From IMG/VR virus record IMGVR_UViG_3300032278_000003, positions 1 to 64,000 of that record: a stretch of 64,000 nucleotides of DNA. The stretch is one strand, 5' to 3'. The notes under the pieces are model-generated. The model was not told the DNA's origin and made no database searches. It saw only the letters and a program-made list of their open reading frames with translations. Each line of letters opens with the position of its first letter. Positions within the stretch are counted from its first letter, which is position 1. Below, in pieces: positions 16,833 through 26,114 of the stretch. The translations under genes and the position numbers were made by a program. Origin of the DNA: a virus.

Positions 16833-17261
16833 TTACGCCGGTGTGACCTTAGCAGAATTGGCGGCGCCGGCTGCAACATATACATGGTCCACACCCTCAA
16901 GAGCTGCAATTGCTGGAAAATCAGAACGCTTCACATTCGTTAACCCAGCCATCACGGTTACATCAGTCTGTGTATTAGAATCGACATATAAGTCTATACA
17001 TTTAATCGGTAAAACCATCATTGAATTCTGCGGAATAACCATCCGCATCGCTACAGTACCACCTTGGACGTCCGATTGGCTAACTTTAAAAGCAATCCCC
17101 ACATCTCCGCTGGGGGCTGTTATACAAATCCATTGAGTTACATACGGAAACTCTATTCGTAAATCAGCCATATCAGCGCCGTGCTGATATACGAATGGGA
17201 AACCAGAAGCTTGATATTCTGCTGCATGATTGTGGCTGGGCCGTGGGTGATTAAGAGACAT
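16833..17261 (-). CDS. Putative head decoration protein, 142 aa
   Basis: A small beta-rich protein starting MSLNHPRPSHNHAAEYQASG then FPFVYQHGADM. Alternating strands follow (LRIEFPYVTQWICITAPSGD, VAMRMVIPQNSMMVLPIKCI, TDVTVMAGLTNV) and it ends with VDHVYVAAGAANSAKVTPA. No charged low-complexity regions or catalytic motifs are present, so it looks like a compact jelly-roll-type surface protein. Its start overlaps the protease stop by one base (TAATG), indicating coupled translation with the protease. Decoration of the capsid surface is the likeliest role by context and size. Confidence 0.7.
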   Translation of the reverse strand: MSLNHPRPSHNHAAEYQASGFPFVYQHGADMADLRIEFPYVTQWICITAPSGDVGIAFKVSQSDVQGGTVAMRMVIPQNSMMVLPIKCIDLYVDSNTQTDVTVMAGLTNVKRSDFPAIAALEGVDHVYVAAGAANSAKVTPA

Positions 17262-17869
17262 TACTCATCCTCCCAAGATAAGATATCATTGAATACCCTA
17301 TCTATTCTGTCTGATTTGTTAAAAAATGTATCTAGCTCTGACTCGTTTATCTCTTTGCCCTCGCTCATCATGAAGGCTCCCGGTGTTGAGGGTTCAGAGA
17401 CAAAATCCCAACATATCAGTTGAAAATCATCCTGAACGACCTGATGGTCACCATCCTTTTTAGTGGAACCGACACCACGAGAAGAGATACCGAGGGTTAT
17501 GCCAGATTCGACGAGGCTTTGAAGAATCTTTCCAGCGGGTGTGTCTAACAACTCTACCGAGCCATAAACGGTATCTTCTTCCATGTAAGCTTCCCTAACG
17601 ATGTGGGAAGCGTTCTTTAGCTCTACAACACTACTGTCAGGGTGGTCGCACTCTCCAAGAGCTCTGTTCTCTTGAATAAACTTCTGGTAATTCCTGATCT
17701 CTCTTTCCAGAATCGGTTTTGGATATATCCGACCGTTCTGATTTAAAGTACCCGATTTTTGTAAAATACCTTTTAATACTACTTTTCCATCGTTCTCTAG
17801 CCGGGATTCACTGATCGCATCTTTTGAATACTCGAACTGAGACCAGTTTGTTAATAATTTTCTGCTCAT
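17261..17869 (-). CDS. Prohead core protease, T4 gp21-like
   Basis: Serine protease that matures the prohead by cleaving scaffold, capsid and core proteins after glutamate. Family signatures are GTLNQNGRIYPKPILEREIR near residues 40-59, LGECDHPDSS (catalytic His76), then SLVESGITLGISSRGVGS (catalytic Ser within GISSRG, residues 128-132) and FQLICWDFVSEPSTPGAFM (residues 149-167). At 202 residues it matches T4 gp21 (212). Its place after the portal and before scaffold and capsid follows the T4 20-21-22-23 order. The stop overlaps the start of the next gene. Confidence 0.95.
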   Translation of the reverse strand: MSRKLLTNWSQFEYSKDAISESRLENDGKVVLKGILQKSGTLNQNGRIYPKPILEREIRNYQKFIQENRALGECDHPDSSVVELKNASHIVREAYMEEDTVYGSVELLDTPAGKILQSLVESGITLGISSRGVGSTKKDGDHQVVQDDFQLICWDFVSEPSTPGAFMMSEGKEINESELDTFFNKSDRIDRVFNDILSWEDE

Positions 17870-17870
17870 T

Positions 17871-18704
17871 TTAACTCCTTAACTCGTTACTTAACTTCAT
17901 AACAGTCAGATACCTGGAAACTATTGAATCATCGATGTTTTCCGTCGGTAAAGATCTTACTTTCTCGGAAACTAAACTGATCTTTGATTTAATAATATCG
18001 CTATTGCAAGACATGGCGTAATCTGTAAGGTCTTCCAAGCAAGAAGATTTCCTGTTTTCGAATATCTTTGTTATTTTTTTATCTTCGCCGATGGCAAACA
18101 CGTAATCTTTTAAGAGGTGGGCCTGCTCGGGCAATAATTCTTTAGAAAAAGAACTGTTAAAACTCTTAGTCATAATGCTAACTGTTAAATTGTCAACATC
18201 TTCAGTCTTCAGCTCTTTTATATCAGCGGTATTTTTTTCAAGAATTAACCAGTTGTGAAGCTTCGCTTCGTAAATGGCTTGAGAATCTATATCGGATTCG
18301 CTTGATCTCCAGCTGTCTAGCAACCTTTGGATCGTCGCTAAAGTCTTGTAGCTACCGACCCTTTGCTTGTAAAAGCTCGGATCGTTAAAAGAATAATTGA
18401 TCTCATGAATCAACGAAGATTTTTCTTTATACAGTTTTTCAGCATTAAAATTAGTAGCGGCAATTTTAGCTTCACCGATTATCCTAGTTGCCAAACTCTC
18501 GGATGGCATCGTGGTTGAATACAGAGCGTTGAACAGCTTATACTCACGGTAAAGCTCAGTACCTTGACTAAAATATTTATTAGTTATCTTAAAAACTTTG
18601 GAAACTTTTTCTTGATCGTTATCGACCAATGATCTTGAAGCATACTTTGCTAGTTGCTCAAATATTATACCAACGTTTCTCTTCTTGTTGTGACTTTTAG
18701 ACAT
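17871..18704 (-). CDS. Conserved portal-adjacent protein, 277 aa
   Basis: The ATG at 18704 (MSKSHNKKRNVGIIFEQLAK) is chosen because AAGGGA precedes it; an earlier start at 18773 would overlap the portal gene by 50 bases. The body is helical (VFKITNKYFSQGTELYREYK, YKTLATIQRLLDSWRSSESD) and ends in SRYLTVMKLSNELRS. The opening NKKRNVGIIFEQL is a pattern I associate with a conserved protein found beside portal genes of T4-like marine phages, without known function. A role in prohead initiation or core assembly is suggested by position between portal and protease, where T4 has genes 67 and 68. Confidence 0.75.
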   Translation of the reverse strand: MSKSHNKKRNVGIIFEQLAKYASRSLVDNDQEKVSKVFKITNKYFSQGTELYREYKLFNALYSTTMPSESLATRIIGEAKIAATNFNAEKLYKEKSSLIHEINYSFNDPSFYKQRVGSYKTLATIQRLLDSWRSSESDIDSQAIYEAKLHNWLILEKNTADIKELKTEDVDNLTVSIMTKSFNSSFSKELLPEQAHLLKDYVFAIGEDKKITKIFENRKSSCLEDLTDYAMSCNSDIIKSKISLVSEKVRSLPTENIDDSIVSRYLTVMKLSNELRS

Positions 18705-18723
18705 CTTTATCCCTTCGTCAAAT

Positions 18724-20676
18724 TTAACTCGAACCCTCTTCTTCATCGGGTTCATTAGAATCGCTTGACTCATTTAAAATAGACTTTTTACTATTAAGTA
18801 AACCAGACTTTTCGATATTTCTCAAAACATTTAAAATATCATTCGACATAACGGGCGCTGAGCCAACGCTATTATCGATATCTCTCTCGAAAGCTTCAAA
18901 CGATGTAAGCCTCTGGCTTCCGTACGGCTGCCGCATTGAATCTTGTTTACGTTTATTCATCGTCATGTTACCGAAATTGGGCATGTGATAAGAAGCAGCT
19001 GTTTTCTTGCTAGAGCTAGGCTTCATTTCCTGGCCCCAGACATTTTTAATTTTCGCTTGAGCCTTCAAGGGCGCATCATCGTCATCCATCGAAAGCAATA
19101 AATCGTCTTCTTCATCATCGTCATCGTCTTCATCAATTTCGTTAAAACTAGATGGGTTATCTGACGGTTCTATTGGGACTCCATCAAGCAATTTTTCATC
19201 ATTGCCCTGATCAACGGCGAAGAGGCCGCCTCCCTCTTCTTCTCCCCCAGCTTCTTCTCCGCCAGCTTCTCCGCCAGCTTCACCGCCAGATGCTTCAACC
19301 TCAGCATCATCCAGTTTATCTTGTTTCAGACCCTCCATGACTCCTTCGATTTCATCATCGGTAAGACCAAGAACATTCTTTCTAACCCACCCCTTGTCAA
19401 GCATTCCCTCTGGAACTTTACCGGCGATATCAAACCGCTGGCTAATCAACTCAAGTTTCTGTAACTGAGCTACGGAGGATGGGTTTGACAACCTCAAATC
19501 AAAATCTATGAGCTCTTCAGCGTCATACCCGTGAGAGTACAAGTGAATCATCGCAAGCTTATTCAACTCAGAGATTACTGTTTTTTGAACTCTTTGGATA
19601 GTTCTAGAAAACCTGATATCTTCTTGCGCTAGTGTTGCTTTAGAACCGATGTCTTCGTCATACCCGAGATACGCCTTTGGTATCTTTATTGCTGCAAATA
19701 ATTTCTTCTGGATATACTCTACGTCCTCTATCGCTGTGGCATTCGTACCTCCAGCTAGCGTATCAATCTTAGTACCGGTATCACCGCCTCGGACTGGAAT
19801 GTAATAATCTTCATCGACAGCCATCGGGTTATATCTCAAATCAGCTTGACCGGTTGTTGAGCTAGTGATAGTGCTCTTTTTAAGAGCTGATTTTGCTTGC
19901 TCTATGTAATTAGGGACGTCTTCCGGGGGCACATTACCAACATCGATATAAAACACTCGTCTCTCTGGGGCACGTATTATACGATAAACCAGCATCGCAT
20001 CTTCTATGAGGATCAACTGTCGCCAGATTCGACGAGCAGATTCTAAAATTGAAGTTCCGTAAGGAAGAAAAGAATCGTTTCCCAATAACCGGAAATGAGA
20101 AATTTGCCAGTTCTCTAAAATCGTGTTGCCCTGAGTCGCCCACCGGAACCTTACTGCAGCTGGGTTATCGGGATCAAACCCTTCTTCTCTCTCAATTTCG
20201 CTAATCGGAACTGGGTAAGCGTTAATCACACCGAACTCTGGGTGGACGTCGTTAAAAAGAAAGAAATCACCGTATTTACAAAGATTCCTGACCCACATAA
20301 CTAAATTAAACTCAATGTTTAACGTATCGTGAAAAAGAGTGTTCAAAAGCTCTTGTTTTTGAGCATCGTCAGAGTAAATATGCAAAACTCGGCTGTGTTC
20401 ATCGGGAGACACTGTTTCTTCAGCATATATGTCTAACGCTGATGCTAACTCTGGTGTAGCTTCCATTTCACTGAAATCACTGTACCTAGCCATCCGGTCA
20501 AAAGAGCCATAAGCGCTTAAAGTAGAGTTATAGACATCGCTATGAGCTCTTTTAAACAGTTCGACCGCAGAGGATCTTCCGGAACCCGCAGAAGATTTGA
20601 CTTTCCGCTTAACTACCGGACCTGTTCTAAATATTCTTGTCAGCCTATTAAAAAGACTTTCTGATTTTTCAGCCAT
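18724..20676 (-). CDS. Portal protein, T4 gp20-like
   Basis: Forms the dodecameric portal vertex through which DNA enters and leaves the head. Typical T4-type portal sequence: MARYSDFSEMEATPELASAL then DIYAEETV, FNLVMWVRNLCKYGDFFLFN, an acidic IEREEGFDPDNP, LLGNDSFLPYGTSILESARR, IWRQLILIEDAMLVYRIIRA with PERRVFYIDVGN, and RDP-equivalent core IQKKLFAAIKIPKAYLGYDE. Residues 470-555 are Gly/Glu/Asp-rich and unstructured (EAGGEEEGGG, EIDEDDDDDEEDDLL), an extension beyond T4 gp20 (524 residues) to 650. The last 90 residues are polar. It lies directly after the terminase gene. Confidence 0.95.
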   Translation of the reverse strand: MAEKSESLFNRLTRIFRTGPVVKRKVKSSAGSGRSSAVELFKRAHSDVYNSTLSAYGSFDRMARYSDFSEMEATPELASALDIYAEETVSPDEHSRVLHIYSDDAQKQELLNTLFHDTLNIEFNLVMWVRNLCKYGDFFLFNDVHPEFGVINAYPVPISEIEREEGFDPDNPAAVRFRWATQGNTILENWQISHFRLLGNDSFLPYGTSILESARRIWRQLILIEDAMLVYRIIRAPERRVFYIDVGNVPPEDVPNYIEQAKSALKKSTITSSTTGQADLRYNPMAVDEDYYIPVRGGDTGTKIDTLAGGTNATAIEDVEYIQKKLFAAIKIPKAYLGYDEDIGSKATLAQEDIRFSRTIQRVQKTVISELNKLAMIHLYSHGYDAEELIDFDLRLSNPSSVAQLQKLELISQRFDIAGKVPEGMLDKGWVRKNVLGLTDDEIEGVMEGLKQDKLDDAEVEASGGEAGGEAGGEEAGGEEEGGGLFAVDQGNDEKLLDGVPIEPSDNPSSFNEIDEDDDDDEEDDLLLSMDDDDAPLKAQAKIKNVWGQEMKPSSSKKTAASYHMPNFGNMTMNKRKQDSMRQPYGSQRLTSFEAFERDIDNSVGSAPVMSNDILNVLRNIEKSGLLNSKKSILNESSDSNEPDEEEGSS

Positions 20677-20726
20677 CTTATTACCAATCTCATTATTATA
20701 ATATTAGAATTATAACTTCATTAAAA

Positions 20727-22328
20727 TTAAATTAACCACCTAAAATCCATATCTATGCTTCCCGAAAGATGCGAAGATAACACTTCATAAGGAACGCCTC
20801 TGACGCTTCTTAGTATCTTGTTTAAATATTCATTCCCGAAAGAAGAGCCAACTGACCCCTGAAACGAATTAGAATCTGATGAAAAACCAGACAACATTGC
20901 CTTATTAAGGTCCGCAGATGATTTAGAGTGAAAACTAGATGTATCATACAACCAAATACCGATCGCTAAAGACATAACTAGATCGTCATGCTTCCCGCGC
21001 ATCGCCTGTGGCCTCGAACCCTTCCATATAAAGGTTTTCATCTCTTCATAAAACCTAGAAGAGTATATCTTTATTTGGTTATTCCTAATTACTTCTTCTA
21101 GTTTAGTTAAAATCTTGTTTCTAGAAGGACCTTGCGTTGAAAAGCCAGCTTTGCCAATGGGGCCATCATTATAAAGGGCAGAGATGCGATCTTTCTCCTT
21201 CTCGAAGTAAATATTTTGGCATTTTAACTCTTTTAGCTTCATCAAAACAGCATATCCGTATGTATTGCTCTCCGGGCAGATGACTGCGTTGTTATACCTC
21301 TTACTAGCCTCTATTAGGACCAAAGCAAATTGATCTGGTGGTGATTTTCCCTTAAATTCGCAAACAACTTCCGACTCGTTGGTATCAATTACATGAAAAG
21401 TTGAAAAATCAGCGCTATCGCCGCGGGATATATCGGCACTGATGACGTATTTGTTTTCTGGTTGGGCATATTTCCAAACCCAAATGTTATTGCTTGGTCC
21501 CCAGCGCTCTAATGGGTTCTTGATTGACATCATTAGCTTCTCAATGTCCCTTTGTGTCAAAAATGTCTCACCAGAAGCTTGGAAATCACACAGTAGCTCT
21601 TGCGCTATCTGCCTTTTTGTCATATTCTTGGTTTCTTTTTCAAACCAAGCATCATCTCTTTCTGGGTGAACATCCCACTGAAGTTTTATTGGGTTAAAAT
21701 CATTATCGCCAGTTTCGGCTTGCATATAAATGTCATAGTACTGACCACCGACACCATTTGGCGTTGATAGAACTATTGCGCGGCCACCAGTGGACAACGT
21801 TGGGTATAAACCCATCCACAGTTCATCAAAATTCCTCACGAAAGCAGCTTCGTCAACTATTAGCAAAGAAAGCGCCTCAGAACGTCCAGCATCTTCTGAT
21901 GTCGGTACTGCTTTTACGATTGAACCGTTCGAAAACTCAAGAGATTGCTTATTATTAGAAATTATCTCTGGCATTAGCAACCACTTCGGTAAATGGCGGA
22001 TGATAAACTTAACTTTTCTAATGAAATTTTGCGCGACGGCCAATTTTGTGGCAATAATTAAAACATTCTTATCTTTATAGAAAATGGTTAACCAAACAGC
22101 GTACGCAGCAACTAAAGTAGATAACCCTAACTGACGGCTTTTGACAATTACGTTAAACCGGTGAGCATTGAACTCTTTTACGCACTCATCTTGAAACTCG
22201 TAAGTATCGAAATCTAACGTTCCTCGAGTAGCGTGCTGTATTTTGCAGTATTTGTTAAAGAAATAAGAAGGATTTTTCCCGCATTTGATGATCTCTTTTA
22301 CTTGTCGCTGCTTCGTCGATGGGGGCAT
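20727..22328 (-). CDS. Terminase large subunit, T4 gp17-like
   Basis: ATP-driven packaging motor with nuclease. ATPase: classical Walker A SRQLGLST (residues 64-71), Walker B LSLLIVDEAA (153-162, D159/E160) and coupling motif VLSTPNG (186-192). RNase H-fold nuclease: SADISRGDSADFST with D299, CPESNTYG with E353, and GKHDDLVMSLA with D448/D449, so all acidic centres are present. At 533 residues it is shorter than T4 gp17 (610), with a short N-terminal region. Its start overlaps the stop of the 122-residue gene by one base (TAATG). The portal gene follows. Confidence 0.97.
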   Translation of the reverse strand: MPPSTKQRQVKEIIKCGKNPSYFFNKYCKIQHATRGTLDFDTYEFQDECVKEFNAHRFNVIVKSRQLGLSTLVAAYAVWLTIFYKDKNVLIIATKLAVAQNFIRKVKFIIRHLPKWLLMPEIISNNKQSLEFSNGSIVKAVPTSEDAGRSEALSLLIVDEAAFVRNFDELWMGLYPTLSTGGRAIVLSTPNGVGGQYYDIYMQAETGDNDFNPIKLQWDVHPERDDAWFEKETKNMTKRQIAQELLCDFQASGETFLTQRDIEKLMMSIKNPLERWGPSNNIWVWKYAQPENKYVISADISRGDSADFSTFHVIDTNESEVVCEFKGKSPPDQFALVLIEASKRYNNAVICPESNTYGYAVLMKLKELKCQNIYFEKEKDRISALYNDGPIGKAGFSTQGPSRNKILTKLEEVIRNNQIKIYSSRFYEEMKTFIWKGSRPQAMRGKHDDLVMSLAIGIWLYDTSSFHSKSSADLNKAMLSGFSSDSNSFQGSVGSSFGNEYLNKILRSVRGVPYEVLSSHLSGSIDMDFRWLI

Positions 22329-22696
22329 TATGAAACCTTGAGGTGAACATTCATCCTATAGTATGCATGCTTACGCGGTGAGTATGGAGATACGCTTACT
22401 AACTCTACGTCATCATCCCTGTCTTCCTCTGTGACCTTAATAGAACGACCGACCCGGTCCTTAAACTGAGTTTTCATGTTCTTTAACGCATCCGCGATGG
22501 CATCATTAGCCTCTTTTTCGTATTTAGTCTTCTGCTGCTGCATTGATTCTTCACTAGCAAAAGATATAACCGCAATGTACTTAAGAACTAAGCTATCCCC
22601 GTGTATATGAGAGGTTACTTTCATAGTATCACTAGAATAACCAAAAGTGTGATTAAATATCTGTCCTAATGCGCTGACTTCTTCTGAATTTAACAT
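22328..22696 (-). CDS. Conserved small protein preceding the terminase, 122 aa
   Basis: Function unknown. The sequence begins MLNSEEVSALGQIFNHTFGY, then two strands (MKVTSHIHGDSLVLKYIAVI), a helix (ATDAIADALKNMKTQFKDRV-like, residues 65-85) and ends in SVSPYSPRKHAYYRMNVHLK. The FNHTFGYSS start and SPRK-x-AYYR end are features I associate with a family in T4-like marine phages. Being coupled to the large terminase by a TAATG overlap, it could be a packaging accessory or small-terminase substitute, but it lacks an evident DNA-binding helix-turn-helix, so that is speculation. Confidence 0.72.
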   Translation of the reverse strand: MLNSEEVSALGQIFNHTFGYSSDTMKVTSHIHGDSLVLKYIAVISFASEESMQQQKTKYEKEANDAIADALKNMKTQFKDRVGRSIKVTEEDRDDDVELVSVSPYSPRKHAYYRMNVHLKVS

Positions 22697-22704
22697 TCTT
22701 TCTC

Positions 22705-22965
22705 CTAAAAAAACCTATACCTCGGTTTAAATCCTGATTTCTTTCTCAATAGCCACTCGTCAACTTCTTTCTGACCCGGCTTCCAATCTTGACCCAAAAA
22801 ATTCTTATTGGGTTCTATAAAACATATAAAGCACTCTGAGCAAGAATCGTGGTTGTAGACGCTGATAGTATCTTCTAAAGTTTGAAGTATACCAGAGCAC
22901 ACCGGACAATTGACAGCAAAGCTTTTTTCTCTTTCGTCTATATAAATATCAACAAAATTACTCAT
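22705..22965 (-). CDS. Small zinc-site protein, 86 aa
   Basis: A short protein with two cysteine pairs, CPVCSG and CSECFIC, spaced like a zinc ribbon (CPVC-x18-CSEC). It opens with a strand (VDIYIDEREKSFAV) and ends DEWLLRKKSGFKPRYRFF. The gene overlaps the 3' end of the Mre11-Rad50 fusion gene by 8 bases, so they are translated together. It may bind nucleic acid or act as an adaptor in the recombination or packaging cluster; nothing more specific can be read. Confidence 0.7.
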   Translation of the reverse strand: MSNFVDIYIDEREKSFAVNCPVCSGILQTLEDTISVYNHDSCSECFICFIEPNKNFLGQDWKPGQKEVDEWLLRKKSGFKPRYRFF

Positions 22966-25900
22966 GAACTACCAAAGAATTCTTTCCCTTATTTCTAATG
23001 TCTAAAACGTTATCAACAACATCTTTAATTGCATCTATGTGCGAGATCACCAATATACACTTAAACCATTTTTTAAGAGACAGCAACAAACGGCTGCAAG
23101 CTTCTATGTTCCCATCATCGAGAGCACCGAAACCCTCATCAATTATAAGCAAATCTGACTTTGGTAAATTAGATACATTAATTAAAGCCACCCTGATGGC
23201 CAAAGATGATAACATTTTCTCCATACCAGACGCACACTCTATTACGCGCTTTGAGTCACCGTAATTAATAAATACGTCAAGAGCATTCGTGTTTTCTTCA
23301 GCCTCGATGTCGACAGTGAATTCTACAACTCCATGAAGTATCTTTTCGATTTCAGCGTTTATGATGGGAAGCTGCACACTCATTATTTTTAGCGGTATGC
23401 CTTTTTTATCAACTGCTTGAAGAAAAGCAGTATAAACATTCCACTTCTTTTTTAGCTCAGCAAATTTTTCTCTTTCTTCCTCTAGATCAGAAAGCACCTG
23501 CTGGTTTAAACCTATTTTCTCGCTGAGGCTTAGCCTTTCGGAGTCAAGAAAATTAGCGCGAGTAGATAGCATTTTTAGCTTGCTCTTTAGACGATTAATC
23601 TCTTTTGCCTCTGAACTTTCTGTCGCATTTAACTTCATTTTTGATAACTGGTTCTTAGAATCTTGAAGCTCTTGGTTAATGTTAGTATCTTCAACTTCAA
23701 GCTCCCTCAAAGACACGACCATGCCGCTTTTTTCAAGCTTTGAATCTGATTCTGACTTTAATATATCTTCGTATTTACTGACTTTATCCTCTAGCGACTC
23801 ACCCAGCATTTTTTTCAAGCTTCTCTTTATTGCGGAACAGTTAGACGAAATCTCTGTGACTTTTTCTTGCTGCAGCGGAATGTTTTCTTTTGCAATGTGG
23901 GAATCTTTGATGAATTTGCACTTTGGGAACTGAGTTCCGCAGGGAACAACTTCCAGAGTGCTAGCACATTTTTTCTGGTTCTTTAAAAGAGTCTTTTCTC
24001 TCTCGAGCATGTGCTGTATCGATTGTAAATTAACCTCGATCTCTTTTTGTTGCTGCAGGTTTTCTTTTAACTCTTCAATCGGAAACTGTTCTTTTATCAA
24101 GGATATTTTTTCAAGCTTATTATCGATCTCGTTGATACTGTCAGAGATGGATAATATCCTTCTTTGCATAGACATGCTTCTTTTTAGCAAGTCATCGATA
24201 TGCTTAACTTGATCTCTTATCTCATCTTCAGTAAAATCTTCAGAATTTTCGTGAGTTGCTAACAAAAGCTTTAAGCTATCAACTTCTTCTCGTATAATCT
24301 TTGACTGTTCTTCAACCTCTATTCTTTCTTGCACAAATGATTCTAACTCGAACCTTTTATTCCTGATAATAGAAGACCAGTCTCTATCTGGAGCGCTTTT
24401 CATTGAACCCTTAAGTTCTGAAAACTCTGCTTTAGCGATATTCAGCATGCTGTCAAATATGCCCAAATCCAAAAACTTAGTAAGTATAGATTTCCTGACT
24501 GTTGCGCCGTTACAGATGAAGTTATTCATCCCTCCCTGGCTGGCTAAAGATGTCAGAAGAAAATCTTCCGCAGACCCGACTAAAAGCTTAAGATCTTTCT
24601 CTGTTTCCCTTCTTTGTTCGCCGCTAAGATCTTCTACTTTTTCACCGTTCGATAATACCTTCCAAAGGTTTAAGCTCGTTGAGGCATTGGTCTTTCCAGA
24701 CCTCATTGTATGCTTAACAGACTGCCTCTCTGTCCTGTATAATATTCCGTTAACGTTAAAATCTATATTAACTTGACAAAAACCTTTTCTTGAATTGATG
24801 ATATGCAAATTTTTGATAGCGCCACGATCGGTTGTATTAAAAAGCCCGTACATCATAGCACCAGGAATCGATGATTTTCCAGACCTGTTTTTACCAAAAA
24901 TGCCAGTTATGCCTGGAAGCTTATCAAAATCAATTGCGTTTCCAGTTCCGTAACCAAAAGTATTATCAAACCTCATCTTTTTTAAAGACCACTTTAAGTT
25001 TTTCTTGCTTTCGTTACGAGCGGCTTCCGAAGCAATTCTTTTCGTCATGTCTTCAAGGATACTGCGCTCATCGTTGCTTAAAACATAAGTCTTAGTATAC
25101 TCGTTCATGAGTTTAACGTGAGTCGATGGGTTAGATAAATCAGACTTATTCAGTGTCGTATCACCGATGGTGATCGTCTCATCGTGCGTATCATCTACAT
25201 CCCACTTAAAAACGACTTCAGTCGATAAGTAATTCTCTTTTAACTCATTCGCTAGCTGTTTTATCTCACTTTGTGGTATTGTCGTTGAAGACCTGATCCT
25301 AAATCTTCCCTGCTTCATCGATTCATCCACCACCACTAAAGTTTTTTCAATACTTCCCTCCCAGGGGATTGTATAAAACGAACGTGGGTTAGAAACAGCG
25401 ACAAACTTAACGTCAAAATCATCACGATCTCTAATGTCCCATATGAGGTATCCTTTGTCCGGATCTTCTCCATAATTCTGTTGTATTGTGCTACCTGGAT
25501 AAGCTATGCGCTGATCTTCAACAAGGAATTGTGATTTATGAATATCACCCAAAAAAGCAAAATCAAAATCTTTAAAAAACTCTGCATTTATCTGGTCGTT
25601 TTCGCTAATTTCGAAATCACTATCGACTTTGCATCCCCAAACCGGTCCGTGAAACAAGGCTATACTTAAGCCCTGTGGGCTTGGGTTTACTTCCTCCCAG
25701 GATTCTTCATCAAAACACGAAAAGACACACCAGCTAACACCGTGACCCTCTATCGGATATGTTCCGGACTGTTTGTACAGTTTAATGTTATCATCGCCTA
25801 TAGCTTCAACAATCGGGGTGATAGCATCTTGCCTGTCTTTGTTCAAGATGAGACCGTCGTGATTGCCCAGGATCGCGTGAACGGGGGCGATTGATGCTAA

Positions 25901-26107
25901 TCCCTTAAACCACCAGACTAAAACTTGAATTAATTCTGGAGAAATGCCTTGAGTCTTCGAGTGTACTATATCGCCACCGATGAATATAGCGTCTAAATCT
26001 TCGTCTCTTAAATCGGAAAATATTCTTTCGAAAACTTCGATATACTCATCGTGACGTGATAGCCCTCGAAAGTGAATGTCAGCAAAATGTGCGCATCGAA
26101 AACTCAT
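22958..26107 (-). CDS. Single-chain Mre11-Rad50 (SbcD-SbcC) recombination nuclease
   Basis: A 1049-residue fusion of what are two proteins in T4 (gp47, gp46). Residues 1-330 are an Mre11/SbcD metallophosphoesterase: FADIH (D10, H12), GGDIVH (D46, H49), LGNHD (N82, H83), LFHG (H153) and LGDIH (D188, H190). From residue 370 comes a Rad50/SbcC ATPase: Walker A GKNRSGKSS (405-413), a long coiled coil with central VPCGTQFPKCKF at the hook position, a second coil, signature CASGMEKMLSSLA, Walker B DLLIIDEGFGALDD (D990, E991) and switch VISH (H1023). All catalytic residues are intact. The hook is C-x6-C, not the usual C-x-x-C. The enzyme should resect double-strand ends for recombination-dependent replication. 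Primase and resolvase genes lie just upstream. Confidence 0.95.
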   Translation of the reverse strand: MSFRCAHFADIHFRGLSRHDEYIEVFERIFSDLRDEDLDAIFIGGDIVHSKTQGISPELIQVLVWWFKGLASIAPVHAILGNHDGLILNKDRQDAITPIVEAIGDDNIKLYKQSGTYPIEGHGVSWCVFSCFDEESWEEVNPSPQGLSIALFHGPVWGCKVDSDFEISENDQINAEFFKDFDFAFLGDIHKSQFLVEDQRIAYPGSTIQQNYGEDPDKGYLIWDIRDRDDFDVKFVAVSNPRSFYTIPWEGSIEKTLVVVDESMKQGRFRIRSSTTIPQSEIKQLANELKENYLSTEVVFKWDVDDTHDETITIGDTTLNKSDLSNPSTHVKLMNEYTKTYVLSNDERSILEDMTKRIASEAARNESKKNLKWSLKKMRFDNTFGYGTGNAIDFDKLPGITGIFGKNRSGKSSIPGAMMYGLFNTTDRGAIKNLHIINSRKGFCQVNIDFNVNGILYRTERQSVKHTMRSGKTNASTSLNLWKVLSNGEKVEDLSGEQRRETEKDLKLLVGSAEDFLLTSLASQGGMNNFICNGATVRKSILTKFLDLGIFDSMLNIAKAEFSELKGSMKSAPDRDWSSIIRNKRFELESFVQERIEVEEQSKIIREEVDSLKLLLATHENSEDFTEDEIRDQVKHIDDLLKRSMSMQRRILSISDSINEIDNKLEKISLIKEQFPIEELKENLQQQKEIEVNLQSIQHMLEREKTLLKNQKKCASTLEVVPCGTQFPKCKFIKDSHIAKENIPLQQEKVTEISSNCSAIKRSLKKMLGESLEDKVSKYEDILKSESDSKLEKSGMVVSLRELEVEDTNINQELQDSKNQLSKMKLNATESSEAKEINRLKSKLKMLSTRANFLDSERLSLSEKIGLNQQVLSDLEEEREKFAELKKKWNVYTAFLQAVDKKGIPLKIMSVQLPIINAEIEKILHGVVEFTVDIEAEENTNALDVFINYGDSKRVIECASGMEKMLSSLAIRVALINVSNLPKSDLLIIDEGFGALDDGNIEACSRLLLSLKKWFKCILVISHIDAIKDVVDNVLDIRNKGKNSLVVHE

Positions 26108-26114
26108 GAATACC

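Noticed and set aside
22328-22696. Small terminase subunit before the large terminase
   Set aside because: Position fits, but there is no helix-turn-helix or gp16-like coiled coil. It is listed as an unknown conserved protein.
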